Origin: Emticicia fluvialis
GTDB lineage: Bacteria; Bacteroidota; Bacteroidia; Cytophagales; Spirosomataceae
NCBI RefSeq assembly: GCF_024793945.1
Contig: NZ_JANUSD010000006.1
Coordinates: forward strand, 214,430 to 278,429
DNA length: 64,000 bases
Direction of reading: 5' to 3'
The notes under the pieces are model-generated. The model was not told the DNA's origin. It was given only the letters and a program-made list of their open reading frames with translations, and did not search any database. The translations under genes were made by a program, and so were the position numbers. This document shows, piece after piece, positions 53,240 through 61,948 of this stretch (position 1 is the first letter of the stretch; every line of letters begins with the position of its first letter).

Positions 53240-54397
53240 TCAGTAAAGCTTTACTTTATTAACCAGCAATACCCACACCAAAGCCAGAGAGGCAATCAGA
53301 GCAAAAGCAAAAGGCAGGCTTATGCTTTCAGAAACAAAGCCTATCAGAACCGGCCCGGCCAGAAATCCGGCCATGCTAAAGGTATTCATGGTTGCCAAAC
53401 CCGCACCTTTGGCCATGCCGGGTACCCTTGCCGAGCTGCCGTAAAGAATAGGCGCCCCGCATGAAACCCCTGCCCCCACTAAGGCAAAACCTAAAATGGC
53501 CGTGGCTGTGTAGGGCAACAGAATAGATATAATAATACCGGCGGCAGCAATAATACCACCTATTTTAAGCACCTGATTTCCGCCATAACGCGGAATAAGG
53601 GCATCGCCGGCAAAACGACCCAGTGACATACAAAGTGAGTATCCGGCCAGCCCCCAGCCAATAAAGTAATCTTGTGTTTGTACTACATCGCGCATATAAA
53701 CGGCTGTCCAGTCGGCCATGGTACCTTCGGTAATATTGGTACACAGGCTTATCAGTATCATCAATAGTAAGGCGCCTTTCGGAAAAACAAATTTTGCGCC
53801 TTCGCCAGCTTGTATCTTTTCTTCATGAATACTCATAACCGTGGGCCGGATAAAAAATGCAAGACCTATAAAGCAGACGGTTATCAGCCACATATGGTAA
53901 GTTGGGGGTATTTTCATACCCTGTGTAAAACTTGCTAGAATAGAGCCCAGCATTAGCCCGGCACTAAACATACCATGGCAGGTAGACATGATGTTGATGC
54001 TATATTGATGCTCGAGACTGGTAACACAGGTGTTCATGGCCACATTGGTGGTAGAAATGCTGATACCCACCAGAAACAAACTAAAGGCTACCAGCGGCAG
54101 GTAGTTCATGGTTACAGGCATGGCATACACCACCGACATAAAAATCAGACCGGCAATGGTGGTGTTTCTCATACCAAAACGGTTAATGAGAATCGTAGTA
54201 AAGGGGTTCATACCTGCGGCACCCAGAGGCATAAAAAGCAGCAGTAAGCCCAGTTGGGCATCATCTAATGCATATTTTTGCTTTACAAACGGAATAAGCG
54301 TAGCCCAACTGCCAAACAACATACCCATGGCTGTAAAAACCATGGCAACAGCCAGACTCTGGCGATGAAAGAAAAATGTTGATAAATGCTTAAACAT
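53240..54397 (-). CDS. MFS transporter
   Basis: 385 residues with about twelve membrane helices in two halves (1-190 and 205-385). The first half has the MFS loop motif LINRFGMRNTT and the second GRFAGDALIPRYG. Most like the YbjJ-type or fucose-permease-like branch with unknown substrate. It stands alone, about 80 bases after the VOC gene's stop in the same direction. Confidence 0.9.
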   Translation of the reverse strand: MFKHLSTFFFHRQSLAVAMVFTAMGMLFGSWATLIPFVKQKYALDDAQLGLLLLFMPLGAAGMNPFTTILINRFGMRNTTIAGLIFMSVVYAMPVTMNYLPLVAFSLFLVGISISTTNVAMNTCVTSLEHQYSINIMSTCHGMFSAGLMLGSILASFTQGMKIPPTYHMWLITVCFIGLAFFIRPTVMSIHEEKIQAGEGAKFVFPKGALLLMILISLCTNITEGTMADWTAVYMRDVVQTQDYFIGWGLAGYSLCMSLGRFAGDALIPRYGGNQVLKIGGIIAAAGIIISILLPYTATAILGFALVGAGVSCGAPILYGSSARVPGMAKGAGLATMNTFSMAGFLAGPVLIGFVSESISLPFAFALIASLALVWVLLVNKVKLY

Positions 54398-54476
54398 AAA
54401 ATAAGAGAGCCAACAGGATGTATTTTAAACAATACCGACCTGATGGCTGATAATACAATTCAATTACAAAATATTT

Positions 54477-54866
54477 TTATGCCGTAATTTCTATACGGTT
54501 CTTTTCAGGGTCCAGAATCACACTTTCATAGTAGCCGTCGCCTGTCCATCGGGGTTCTCCAACAACCTCAAAACCAGCTTTTCTGAATAGCTCCGTCATT
54601 TCATCAACTTTTGCTTTGCTCCCTACCGAAAAAGCCAGGTGCGTAAGACCCATAAACTGTTTATGGCCATTATTTGTGGTATCGGTTATACCGGGCATCT
54701 GCATCAGCTCAAGCCTTGCGCCTGAATCAAAAGCAATAAAGTATGACTCATAGTTTTTCTTCTCATTTCTATACTTCTCATTGGCTACCCCACCGAAATA
54801 AGTAACGTAAAACTCGCGCATCAAATCCAGGTTTCTTACCCAAACAGCCCCGTGCTCAATTGTCAT
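54477..54866 (-). CDS. VOC (glyoxalase/bleomycin-resistance-like) protein
   Basis: 129 residues, with two beta-alpha-beta-beta-beta modules (about 3-58 and 68-129). It begins IEHGAVWVRNLDLMREFY and includes GLTHLAFSVGS, and ends DPEKNRIEI, where His, Glu and other ligands can coordinate a metal. The ATG overlaps the stop of the HAD gene as ATGA, so both are translated from one transcript. Substrate unknown. Confidence 0.9.
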   Translation of the reverse strand: MTIEHGAVWVRNLDLMREFYVTYFGGVANEKYRNEKKNYESYFIAFDSGARLELMQMPGITDTTNNGHKQFMGLTHLAFSVGSKAKVDEMTELFRKAGFEVVGEPRWTGDGYYESVILDPEKNRIEITA

Positions 54867-55525
54867 AGCTCAAAAAATGATTTAATATGCTGGTAAGTCA
54901 GCCCTCTGTAATCTGCAATGTAGTGGGTGCAAACCGGTAATTCTTCCTTTTTAGAGGTTGTTAAAACCCCAATAACTTTGGCACCGGCAGCTTTACCGGC
55001 CGTAACGCCTGAATGCGAATCTTCAAAAACAAGACAGTTTTCAGGCAGTATACCCAGATTAGCCGCCGATTTTATATAAACCTCAGGGTGGGGCTTATGA
55101 TGGGTTACATCTGCACTAGATAACAGCGACTGCATTTTATCTGCCAATGGCAGTTTGTTTAAAATCATTTCAAGGTTCTCGACAGGCGCAGAGGTGGCAA
55201 TACCCGTTTTGATGCCATTGGCTTTAAGGTCGTCAATAAAATCCAGAAGGCCCTCAATAGCAACTACTTCTGGTTCATAGAGTTGTCTGAACAGCGCCTC
55301 CTTCTCAAACTCCATCAGGTTAAACTCGTCGCCAGTTACCTCTCTTTTAAGAAAGTATTTCAGAATATAGCTGTTGCTTTTGCCATACATGTGGGCTATA
55401 AATTCTTCTTCTGTGGCCTCAATATCATATTTTTTCAAGAATGCCTTCCAGGCCAGCGAATGGTGAGGGTTGGTGTGGCAAATAACCCCGTCCATATCAA
55501 AAATTACTGCAAATGGTGTTTCCAA
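54863..55525 (-). CDS. HAD-family phosphatase, beta-phosphoglucomutase-like
   Basis: 220 residues. The HAD loop IFDMDGVICH places nucleophile Asp10 and general acid Asp12; a helical cap (about 18-80) follows, then the motif ATSAPVENLEMIL with Ser/Thr, and VFEDSHSGVTAGKAAGAKVIGV with the acidic motif IV. Beta-phosphoglucomutase-like members interconvert or dephosphorylate sugar phosphates. Its stop overlaps the VOC gene start by four bases. Confidence 0.93.
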   Translation of the reverse strand: METPFAVIFDMDGVICHTNPHHSLAWKAFLKKYDIEATEEEFIAHMYGKSNSYILKYFLKREVTGDEFNLMEFEKEALFRQLYEPEVVAIEGLLDFIDDLKANGIKTGIATSAPVENLEMILNKLPLADKMQSLLSSADVTHHKPHPEVYIKSAANLGILPENCLVFEDSHSGVTAGKAAGAKVIGVLTTSKKEELPVCTHYIADYRGLTYQHIKSFFEL

Positions 55526-55838
55526 TAGTAGATATCTGATTTTTAACGCAAAATTACGGCTTTTGCATGGCGTTTACCAGTTATTTATTTGCTAATTCTG
55601 ATGCCTGATTGACCAGCCGGCCATCAACAAAAAGAATACCGTCAAAGCAAGCCCTGAAACATATTTAAAAGCCTGATTTCAAGAAATTGACGGGCCAAAT
55701 TATTAGTATTGCAGAAAAGAACTATCTCTTTAATTATTTGGTTACATGATTTGAGACTTTTCTCTCTTAATGAAAGATTTACCAATTCCAACAATATAAA
55801 TACCCGAATCTGTACGAAGGACACCGGGCTTTTTCTGC
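55526..55838. other. 313-base divergent region between HAD and uvrA
   Basis: A minus-strand -7-like TAATTTTG at 55549-55556 could serve the HAD gene. A 32-codon minus-strand open frame (55742-55840) begins with an ATG overlapping the uvrA start; it has no recognisable similarity and is not called. No uvrA promoter consensus is visible. Confidence 0.5.
55549..55556 (-). promoter_or_regulatory. Predicted -7 element of the HAD-VOC operon
   Basis: Minus-strand TAATTTTG matches TAnnTTTG 24 bases before the HAD start. No -33 is seen at 19-20 bases. Confidence 0.4.
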
Positions 55839-58727
55839 ATGGACAATTCTGCGCTTAATTTAATAAAATACCCCGATGTTGATGCCCTTGACCCTAAGCA
55901 ATTCATCATCATTAAAGGAGCCAAAGTAAATAATTTAAAAAATATTGATGTTGCCATTCCGCGCAACAAACTGGTGGTGGTAACGGGGCTTTCAGGCAGT
56001 GGAAAATCGTCTCTGGCGTTTGATACCCTCTTTGCCGAAGGCCAGCGTATGTATGTAGAGAGTCTCAGCTCTTATGCACGCCAGTTTCTGGGCCGTATGG
56101 AAAAACCCGAGGTAGAGTACATCAAAGGTGTTTCGCCGGCTATTGCCATAGAACAGAAGGTAGCCACCAAAAACCCGCGCTCTACTGTGGGTACTACCAC
56201 CGAAATCTACGACTACCTGAAGCTCTTGTTTGCCCGCATTGGCATTACCTATTCGCCGGTTTCAGGCAAAGAGGTAAAAAAAGATACGGTAACTGATGTT
56301 GTGAATTTTATTCTGTCAAAAGAAGAAAGAACCAGAGTAATGGTACTGACCCCGCTGAAAATAAAAGACAACCGGAATGTAAAAAAAGAACTTGACCTGC
56401 TGCTTCAGAAAGGATACACCCGTGTGCTGGTTGACGGAGAAATAAAACAGATTGAAGAAATAGTTGAAGGAACCGAGATAATAGACGAAAAACAGCATAA
56501 CATTGAAATTCTGATAGACCGGAACGTGGTAAAATATGATGAAGATACGCAGTTCCGTTTCTCAGATTCTATACAAACTGCTTTTTTTGAAGGAGAAGGC
56601 GAATGTATTGTCGATGTAATTGGCCAGGGGAAACAGACTTTCTCTGACAGGTTTGAGTTAGATGGCATAGCCTTTGAAGAACCAAGCGTTAATCTATTTA
56701 CTTTTAATAATCCGTATGGCGCCTGTAAGCGCTGCGAGGGATTCGGGAAAATTCTGGGTTTAGACCCTGACCTGGTGATTCCGGATAAAAATCTTTCGGT
56801 ATTTGAAGGAGCCATTGCTCCCTGGAGGACCGAACGCATGAGCGAGTGGGTAGCGCCTTTACTCAAAAATGGCATCCGTTTCGACTTCCCCATTCACAGG
56901 GCTTATAAAGACCTTACCCAGGAGCAAAAAGACCTGCTCTGGACAGGTAATTCTTATTTTGAAGGCCTGGATGCATTCTTTCGGGATATAGAAAGCCAGG
57001 TACACAAGGTTCAGTACCGGGTAATGCTTTCACGCTATCGGGGGCGTACCGATTGCCCTGAATGCCGGGGCTCGCGACTGCGTAAAGATGCAGCTTATGT
57101 AAAAGTAGGTGGCGCTTCTATTACCGACCTTGTACTGATGCCGATATCAGATGTATCACAATTCTTTAATAATCTTGAGCTGCCTGATTATCAGCAAGGC
57201 ATAGCCAAAAGAATACTGATTGAAATTAACAGCCGTCTGGATTTTATGGAACGGGTTGGTTTAGGATACCTGACACTCAACCGATTAACCTCCAGTCTGT
57301 CAGGCGGCGAGTTTCAACGTATTAAACTGGCCACCTCTCTGGGTAGTGCTCTGGTTGGTTCAATGTACATTTTAGATGAGCCAAGCATCGGCCTGCACCC
57401 GAGAGATACGCGCCGTTTGGTAAGTGTGCTGGAATCATTAAGAGATTTAGGTAACACCGTAGTTGTGGTAGAGCATGAGGAAGAGGTAATGCTGGCAGCT
57501 GATGAGATAATTGACATTGGCCCCGAAGCAGGAACCCTGGGCGGTAACCTGATGTTTCAGGGGAATTGGGAAGATATTATGCGGTTGAAAACAACCCCAC
57601 CCCTAACCCTCCGCGACGGCGGCCGCCCCAACAGTGGGGAGGGAGCCGTAAGTCACACCATCCGCTTCCTGACAGGTGAAGACCATGTGCCTGTGCCACA
57701 GAAAAGAAGAAAGCCAGCCGACTTTATTGAACTAAAAGGTGCCAGAGAGAATAATTTAAAAGAGGTAGATGTAAAATTTCCGCTAGGTACACTTACCGTG
57801 GTAACGGGTGTGAGTGGTTCGGGAAAATCTACACTGGTTCGCAAAATTCTTTTCCCGGCCATTGCCAGGCTAAAAGGAGAATACAGCGAAGAAGCCGGAA
57901 AATACAGCGAGTTGATTGGCTCTCTCGACAGAATTACGCAGATTGAAATGGTTGACCAGAACCCAATCGGTAAATCGTCGCGTTCTAACCCTGTTACCTA
58001 TATTAAGGCCTACGATGCTATCAGGCAGTTGATGTCAGACCAGCCCCTGTCTAAAGCCCGCGACTACAAACCGGCTTTCTTCTCATTCAACGTTGATGGC
58101 GGCCGTTGTGAGGCATGCCAGGGAGAAGGAGAACAAACCATAGAGATGCAGTTTATGGCTGATGTACGCCTGAAATGCGAAAGTTGCGGTGGCAAGCGCT
58201 TCAAACAGGAGATTCTGGAAGTGAAATATAAAGATAAAGACATTGCCGATATACTGGCCATGACGGTGGATGAGGCTCTTGAGTTTTTCAGGGAAAGTGA
58301 CCCGAAACTGGCCGAGAAACTACAGCCTTTGCAGGATGTGGGCTTGGGTTACATTGGTTTGGGGCAGTCGTCAAGCACTTTGTCGGGTGGTGAGGCACAA
58401 AGGGTTAAACTGGCATTCTTCTTAAGCAAAGGCAATGCCGATAAAGGTAAAACCTTGTTTGTGTTTGATGAACCAACAACCGGGCTACATTTTCATGACA
58501 TCAAGAAGCTGCTGAAAGCCATTAATGCCTTGGTTGACCAGGGAGACTCGGTTATTATTATTGAACACAACATGGAAATCATTAAGTCGGCCGACTGGAT
58601 AATTGACTTAGGCCCTGAAGGCGGAGAAAAAGGTGGTTACCTGACTTTTGAAGGCACCCCAGAAGATATGGTAAAGCTGGAAAATAACTATACAGCTGAG
58701 TTCCTGAAAGATAAGATAGAGGTCTGA
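55839..58727 (+). CDS. uvrA: Excinuclease ABC subunit A
   Basis: 962 residues. UvrA detects lesions in nucleotide excision repair. It has two ABC ATPase halves: the first Walker A is GLSGSGKSS (50-58), the second GVSGSGKST (about 656); two signature segments LSGGEFQRIKLA and LSGGEAQRVKLA are intact. Zinc-module cysteines are present in CKRCEGFG, CPECRGSR and CEACQGEGEQ/CESCGGKRF. Between the halves, around residues 585-610, an in-frame Pro/Gly/Arg-rich insertion is encoded by a GC-rich stretch. The last codons form part of a 39-bp palindrome shared with the convergent marR gene. Confidence 0.97.
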   Translation: MDNSALNLIKYPDVDALDPKQFIIIKGAKVNNLKNIDVAIPRNKLVVVTGLSGSGKSSLAFDTLFAEGQRMYVESLSSYARQFLGRMEKPEVEYIKGVSPAIAIEQKVATKNPRSTVGTTTEIYDYLKLLFARIGITYSPVSGKEVKKDTVTDVVNFILSKEERTRVMVLTPLKIKDNRNVKKELDLLLQKGYTRVLVDGEIKQIEEIVEGTEIIDEKQHNIEILIDRNVVKYDEDTQFRFSDSIQTAFFEGEGECIVDVIGQGKQTFSDRFELDGIAFEEPSVNLFTFNNPYGACKRCEGFGKILGLDPDLVIPDKNLSVFEGAIAPWRTERMSEWVAPLLKNGIRFDFPIHRAYKDLTQEQKDLLWTGNSYFEGLDAFFRDIESQVHKVQYRVMLSRYRGRTDCPECRGSRLRKDAAYVKVGGASITDLVLMPISDVSQFFNNLELPDYQQGIAKRILIEINSRLDFMERVGLGYLTLNRLTSSLSGGEFQRIKLATSLGSALVGSMYILDEPSIGLHPRDTRRLVSVLESLRDLGNTVVVVEHEEEVMLAADEIIDIGPEAGTLGGNLMFQGNWEDIMRLKTTPPLTLRDGGRPNSGEGAVSHTIRFLTGEDHVPVPQKRRKPADFIELKGARENNLKEVDVKFPLGTLTVVTGVSGSGKSTLVRKILFPAIARLKGEYSEEAGKYSELIGSLDRITQIEMVDQNPIGKSSRSNPVTYIKAYDAIRQLMSDQPLSKARDYKPAFFSFNVDGGRCEACQGEGEQTIEMQFMADVRLKCESCGGKRFKQEILEVKYKDKDIADILAMTVDEALEFFRESDPKLAEKLQPLQDVGLGYIGLGQSSSTLSGGEAQRVKLAFFLSKGNADKGKTLFVFDEPTTGLHFHDIKKLLKAINALVDQGDSVIIIEHNMEIIKSADWIIDLGPEGGEKGGYLTFEGTPEDMVKLENNYTAEFLKDKIEV
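57590..57650. repeat. GC-rich inverted-repeat-like insertion inside uvrA
   Basis: A strongly GC-rich patch in an otherwise moderate-GC gene, encoding TTPPLTLRDGGRPNSGEG. It has inverted repeats CCCTCC (57607-57612) with GGAGGG (57638-57643) and CCCCA/TGGGG (57626-57630/57635-57639). It lies at the variable junction between the two ATPase halves, as expected for a tolerated insertion of a short interspersed repeat. No second copy exists in this window. Confidence 0.55.
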
Positions 58728-58750
58728 ACTAAGTTCAGACCTCTATCTTA
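58712..58750. terminator. 39-bp palindrome overlapping uvrA and marR ends
   Basis: A perfect 19-bp inverted repeat (58712-58730 with 58732-58750) around one central base. The left arm encodes the last uvrA residues and contains its stop (58725-58727); the right arm ends with the marR stop (58748-58750). It acts most likely as a shared terminator, though no clear T-run follows on either strand. Confidence 0.75.
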
Positions 58751-59215
58751 ATGCATTATTTCAAATATAATATTGTCTTTTACCTTGCTGTTTTCTTCAT
58801 CAACCAAAGCATTAATATCTTTAATTACCTCAAAAAAAACAGCCAGTTTTTCAGCAGGGATAGTCTCCTGAATCTTCTTGTTGAAGATAATCACTCCTTC
58901 GCGGGCAAAATTCCTCTTTTTCTTCCCTTCTTCTGTCAGGTACACCTTTACAAATCGCTTGTCGTCGGCATCTGTTTCTCTGTAGATCCAGCCTTTTTCT
59001 TCAAGGGTTTTCAGCATGCGCGTCAGACTTCTGGGCTCCATCCCTATCGACGGCCCAATTTTAGTTGCCGGCGTACCTTTCTCTGAATCAATATTAAGCA
59101 AGACATACCCAATGGCCATGGTAATATCATATTGCCCTGCATAAGTATTATACATACGCGAAATGGCATGCCAGGCCCATTTAATGTAAAAATCAATAGT
59201 CTTTTCCTTCCTCAT
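58748..59215 (-). CDS. MarR-family transcriptional regulator of fatty-acid oxidation genes (predicted)
   Basis: 155 residues, a dimeric winged-helix regulator. The wing and recognition helix region lie about 45-105 (TPATKIGPSIGMEPRSLTRMLKTLEEKGWIYRETDADDKRFVKVYLTEEGK). Its own promoter carries the 18-bp palindrome at 59258-59275, and related sites lie in front of both acyl-CoA dehydrogenase loci in the window, so I infer it represses acyl-CoA oxidation genes and itself, with acyl-CoA or a fatty acid as possible ligand. In Bacteroidota such MarR genes are often found next to beta-oxidation operons. Confidence 0.9.
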   Translation of the reverse strand: MRKEKTIDFYIKWAWHAISRMYNTYAGQYDITMAIGYVLLNIDSEKGTPATKIGPSIGMEPRSLTRMLKTLEEKGWIYRETDADDKRFVKVYLTEEGKKKRNFAREGVIIFNKKIQETIPAEKLAVFFEVIKDINALVDEENSKVKDNIIFEIMH

Positions 59216-59240
59216 TGGTGTTTTTTGCTTCGGGTAACCA

Positions 59241-59248
59241 CAAATGTA
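59241..59248 (-). promoter_or_regulatory. Predicted -7 element of the marR promoter
   Basis: Minus-strand TACATTTG fits TAnnTTTG. The upstream -33 region falls inside the palindromic operator at 59258-59275, as expected for repression. The start codon lies about 26 bases downstream. Confidence 0.6.
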
Positions 59249-59257
59249 GAAAAAAAT

Positions 59258-59275
59258 CAGTATGCAGGCATACTG
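59258..59275. promoter_or_regulatory. MarR operator in the marR promoter
   Basis: CAGTATGCAGGCATACTG is a perfect palindrome with 8-bp arms and 2-base centre. The inner core TATGCnnGCATA is shared with sites at 48936, 61906 and 61949. It covers the expected -33 region of the marR promoter, consistent with autoregulation. Confidence 0.85.
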
Positions 59276-59404
59276 TTCGGAAAATTATTTTGAGAAACAG
59301 AAACCTTCTTCTTTTTTAATTGATATACAATATTTCTAAAATGTAAATTTTGTTTTCTTTCGTGCCTGCATTCTTCATAAATACCTACGTATCTTTGAGT
59401 TATG

Positions 59405-59433
59405 AAAAAAAAAGCGACCGGTTGCCCGGTCGC
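59405..59433 (-). terminator. Terminator after ilvE
   Basis: An 8-bp GC-rich stem (GCGACCGG 59414-59421 with 59426-59433), TTGC loop, and on the minus strand a run of nine T (A at 59405-59413). It lies 30 bases after the ilvE stop. Confidence 0.93.
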
Positions 59434-59463
59434 CCATATCATACATTAAGTAATTTGCTATAA

Positions 59464-60534
59464 TCAACCATTTACTTTCCAAACCCAGCCAAAAGTATCT
59501 TCTACTTTACCTGTGCGTAAATCATTCAAAGCATTTTTCAGTTTAGAAGAAACCGACGATTCGGTTATGGCAGGTAAATCGTAATCTTCACCATTGTAGC
59601 CAATAGCTGCAAACGGAGAAACCACAACTGCTGTACCGGCGCCAAAAACTTCGGTTACCTTACCGCTTTTTATACCGGAAATCACCTCATCTACAGATAC
59701 CTTTCTTTCTTCAACTTCAATATTCATCGATTTCGCCAATTGCAACAGCGAATCGCGGGTGATACCTTTCAGAATTGTGCTGCTTACGGCAGGGGTTACC
59801 AGTTTGCCATCAATCACAAACATCACGTTCATCGTGCCTGACTCCTCAAAATACTTGTGTTCAATGGCATCTGTCCATAACAATTGGGTATAGCCTTGCT
59901 CCTGCGCCAACTTGGCCGGATACAAAGAGGCTGCGTAGTTACCTGCACATTTGGCATAACCCACACCACCCGGAGCGGCACGGATAAACTCGGTCTCTAC
60001 TTTCACTTTTGGCGGTGTAGAGTAGTATTTACCGGCAGGGCTCATAATAATCATGAACCGGTAGCTCTGAGAAGGGCGAACACCCAGGTAAACATCACTA
60101 GAGAACATAAACGGACGTAGGTACAAAGAGTTATCTTCACCTTTAGGAACCCAGGCCGCATCTAAACGCAACAACTCTTCCAACCCGCCTACAAATATAT
60201 CTTCAGGTACCTGAGCCATGCACATACGTTCTGCCGAAATATTGAAACGTTTCCAGTTTTCCTGCGGACGGAACATCAAAACTTCGTCATTATCATTCTT
60301 GAAAGCCTTCATACCTTCAAAAATGGCTTGTCCGTAATGCAGCACTGCAAGCGCCGGATTATAGCTGATATCGCCATAAGGTAAAATTTTTGGTGTCTGC
60401 CACGCGCCGTTTATATAGTCGGCTACGAGCATGTGGTCTGTAAAGAGTGAGCCAAACTGAATATTATTGGGGTCAAGCTGATGTATCCTGCTTTCAGCTA
60501 CTGTGGTCACGTCGAAGTTTAATGTCTCTGTCAT
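59464..60534 (-). CDS. ilvE: Branched-chain amino acid aminotransferase
   Basis: 356 residues, fold type IV PLP enzyme. It transfers amino groups between glutamate and the 2-oxo acids of Val, Leu and Ile. The PLP lysine lies in GGVGYAKCAGNYAAS (about 200), EESGTMNVMFV follows, and the C-terminal GAGTAVVVSPFAAIGY segment binds the phosphate. Length and start are normal. It is the eukaryote-like group II type common in Bacteroidota. It is a single-gene unit with a strong terminator. Confidence 0.97.
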   Translation of the reverse strand: MTETLNFDVTTVAESRIHQLDPNNIQFGSLFTDHMLVADYINGAWQTPKILPYGDISYNPALAVLHYGQAIFEGMKAFKNDNDEVLMFRPQENWKRFNISAERMCMAQVPEDIFVGGLEELLRLDAAWVPKGEDNSLYLRPFMFSSDVYLGVRPSQSYRFMIIMSPAGKYYSTPPKVKVETEFIRAAPGGVGYAKCAGNYAASLYPAKLAQEQGYTQLLWTDAIEHKYFEESGTMNVMFVIDGKLVTPAVSSTILKGITRDSLLQLAKSMNIEVEERKVSVDEVISGIKSGKVTEVFGAGTAVVVSPFAAIGYNGEDYDLPAITESSVSSKLKNALNDLRTGKVEDTFGWVWKVNG

Positions 60535-61022
60535 GGTAAACCTTTTTTAATAACTCAAATAAAATTTCTTTTGCGAAGCAACAAAGAATATACCACATTG
60601 TCAAGGAAAAATGCAAAAATAGTTGTTAAGACAAGTTTTCTTTTCCAGATACCCCTTTAAGTAGTTTTGTCTGATAATAAAAACTCATATTCTGGCGCAA
60701 TTAAAAGCTGCCGGCAAAGCTTTAAAGCTATACGTACTACCCATACAACCGGCATATACGCACAGCTGAAAAAATGAGGGATCTTCATTAAAACCATTCT
60801 TACAAAACGTACACTCTTAAACCCGGGCAAATGGCAAAACAGGTGGTAATAAAAGGCATTAAATGTCATAAGTTTACCAGGGATTTTGCCTGTTATGCTT
60901 TTTTCAGTTTTCTTTGCCAACTGCCCTGATATGAACTAATTCAAGTGTCTGACTGAAACAATCTTTTAATTGAATGGTTCTTAATTGTTAAACGGGTGCA
61001 ACCTTTCTGCAGATTGAGTACT
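60535..61022. other. 488-base intergenic region between ilvE and the phosphatase gene
   Basis: A minus-strand -7-like TATTTTTG (60614-60621) may drive ilvE. The centre holds one weak minus-strand open frame (60657-60920). No repeat, RNA or clear promoter for the phosphatase gene is recognised. Confidence 0.45.
60657..60920 (-). CDS. Doubtful small open frame, unknown
   Basis: 87 codons starting MAKKTEKSITGK. The composition is unusual (many Phe, His, Cys and basic residues), there is no recognised motif and no -7 element upstream, but it fills an otherwise empty gap and carries one hydrophobic stretch near residues 55-75. It may be a chance frame. Confidence 0.22.
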   Translation of the reverse strand: MAKKTEKSITGKIPGKLMTFNAFYYHLFCHLPGFKSVRFVRMVLMKIPHFFSCAYMPVVWVVRIALKLCRQLLIAPEYEFLLSDKTT

Positions 61023-61757
61023 ATGAAACCACGTACACTAGTTGTTGGCGATATACATGGCGGGCTGAAAGCATTAAAGCAGGTGATGGAACGTGCCGCT
61101 GTGAGTAAAGATGATACCCTCGTATTTCTGGGTGACTATGTAGATGGCTGGAGCGAGTCGGCACAGGTGATACAGTTTCTGATAGAGCTTAACGAAACCC
61201 GGAATTGCGTTTTTGTGAAGGGGAATCATGATGTTTGGTGCGAAGAGTGGCTGCGCGAAAAAGAATGGGATAAAGTTTGGGGCTTTCACGGTGGTTTTCT
61301 GACAGTGAAAAGCTATGAATCAATAAATGATGCAGAACGGCTGGAACATCTGAATTTTTTTGAACGCATGAAGATGTATCATATCGACGAAAACAACCGC
61401 CTATTTATACACGCCGGGTTTACTTCTATGCACGGGCCGATGCAGGAGTTCCACCCATCTAATTTTAACTGGGACAGAACCCTTTGGGAAATGGCGCTGA
61501 CGATGGATAAGCACATCAGGAGAGATTCAAAACTGTTTCCAAAAAGGCTTTTGATATTTGATGAAATATACATTGGGCATACCCCTACCCTGAACTATGA
61601 CACAACCGTACCTATGAACGGCTGCAATGTTTGGAACATAGACACCGGGGCGGCGTTCTGGGGTAGCCTTAGTATATTAGATGCCGACACCAAGCAATTC
61701 TGGCAAAGTGACCCCCTGCCCCAATTATACCCCAACGAAAAAGGAAGGAACAGATAA
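61023..61757 (+). CDS. PPP-type metallophosphoesterase (serine/threonine phosphatase-like)
   Basis: 244 residues from Met 61023 (MKPRTLVVGDIHGG); an earlier in-frame start lacks family similarity. Dinuclear metal motifs are intact: GDIHG 9-13, GDYVDGW 37-43, GNHD 67-70, and later histidines in FIHAGF and IGHTPT. The compact size fits bacterial PrpA/ApaH-type phosphatases that act on phosphoproteins or dinucleotides. It lies upstream of the acyl-CoA dehydrogenase but with its own spacing (operator and promoter between them). Confidence 0.92.
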   Translation: MKPRTLVVGDIHGGLKALKQVMERAAVSKDDTLVFLGDYVDGWSESAQVIQFLIELNETRNCVFVKGNHDVWCEEWLREKEWDKVWGFHGGFLTVKSYESINDAERLEHLNFFERMKMYHIDENNRLFIHAGFTSMHGPMQEFHPSNFNWDRTLWEMALTMDKHIRRDSKLFPKRLLIFDEIYIGHTPTLNYDTTVPMNGCNVWNIDTGAAFWGSLSILDADTKQFWQSDPLPQLYPNEKGRNR

Positions 61758-61905
61758 TAACTTTACTGGCACACTACTGATTTGCCTGTAGACCTGTTCT
61801 GCTCCTACAAAAGCAACAAATACACTGCCCGGTAAAACATCGGCCCTCTATACCTCTTTTAGCAGTAACAAAACCTTAACGGGACCGGTTAAAAAAAACT
61901 AATAG

Positions 61906-61917
61906 TATGCTTGCATA
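61906..61917. promoter_or_regulatory. Upstream MarR-type operator of the acyl-CoA dehydrogenase
   Basis: TATGCTTGCATA, the same 12 bases as at 48936. It overlaps the expected -33 element (TTG at 61911-61913) of the promoter with -7 at 61935. Confidence 0.82.
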
Positions 61918-61934
61918 ATATTTTCAAAAAATAT

Positions 61935-61942
61935 TATCTTTG
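61935..61942 (+). promoter_or_regulatory. -7 element of the acyl-CoA dehydrogenase promoter
   Basis: TATCTTTG matches TAnnTTTG. It lies between the two operator palindromes, whose centres are 43 bases apart, about four helical turns, so two repressor dimers could bind the same face of the DNA. Confidence 0.7.
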
Positions 61943-61948
61943 TAACAG

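Noticed and set aside
55742..55840. 32-codon minus-strand frame whose ATG overlaps the uvrA start
   Set aside because: No promoter or similarity, and its start codon overlaps uvrA head to head; probably chance.
59402..59449. 15-codon plus-strand frame with a -7-like TATCTTTG at 59390, resembling a leader peptide
   Set aside because: It runs through the ilvE terminator on the opposite strand and leads into no gene on its own strand.
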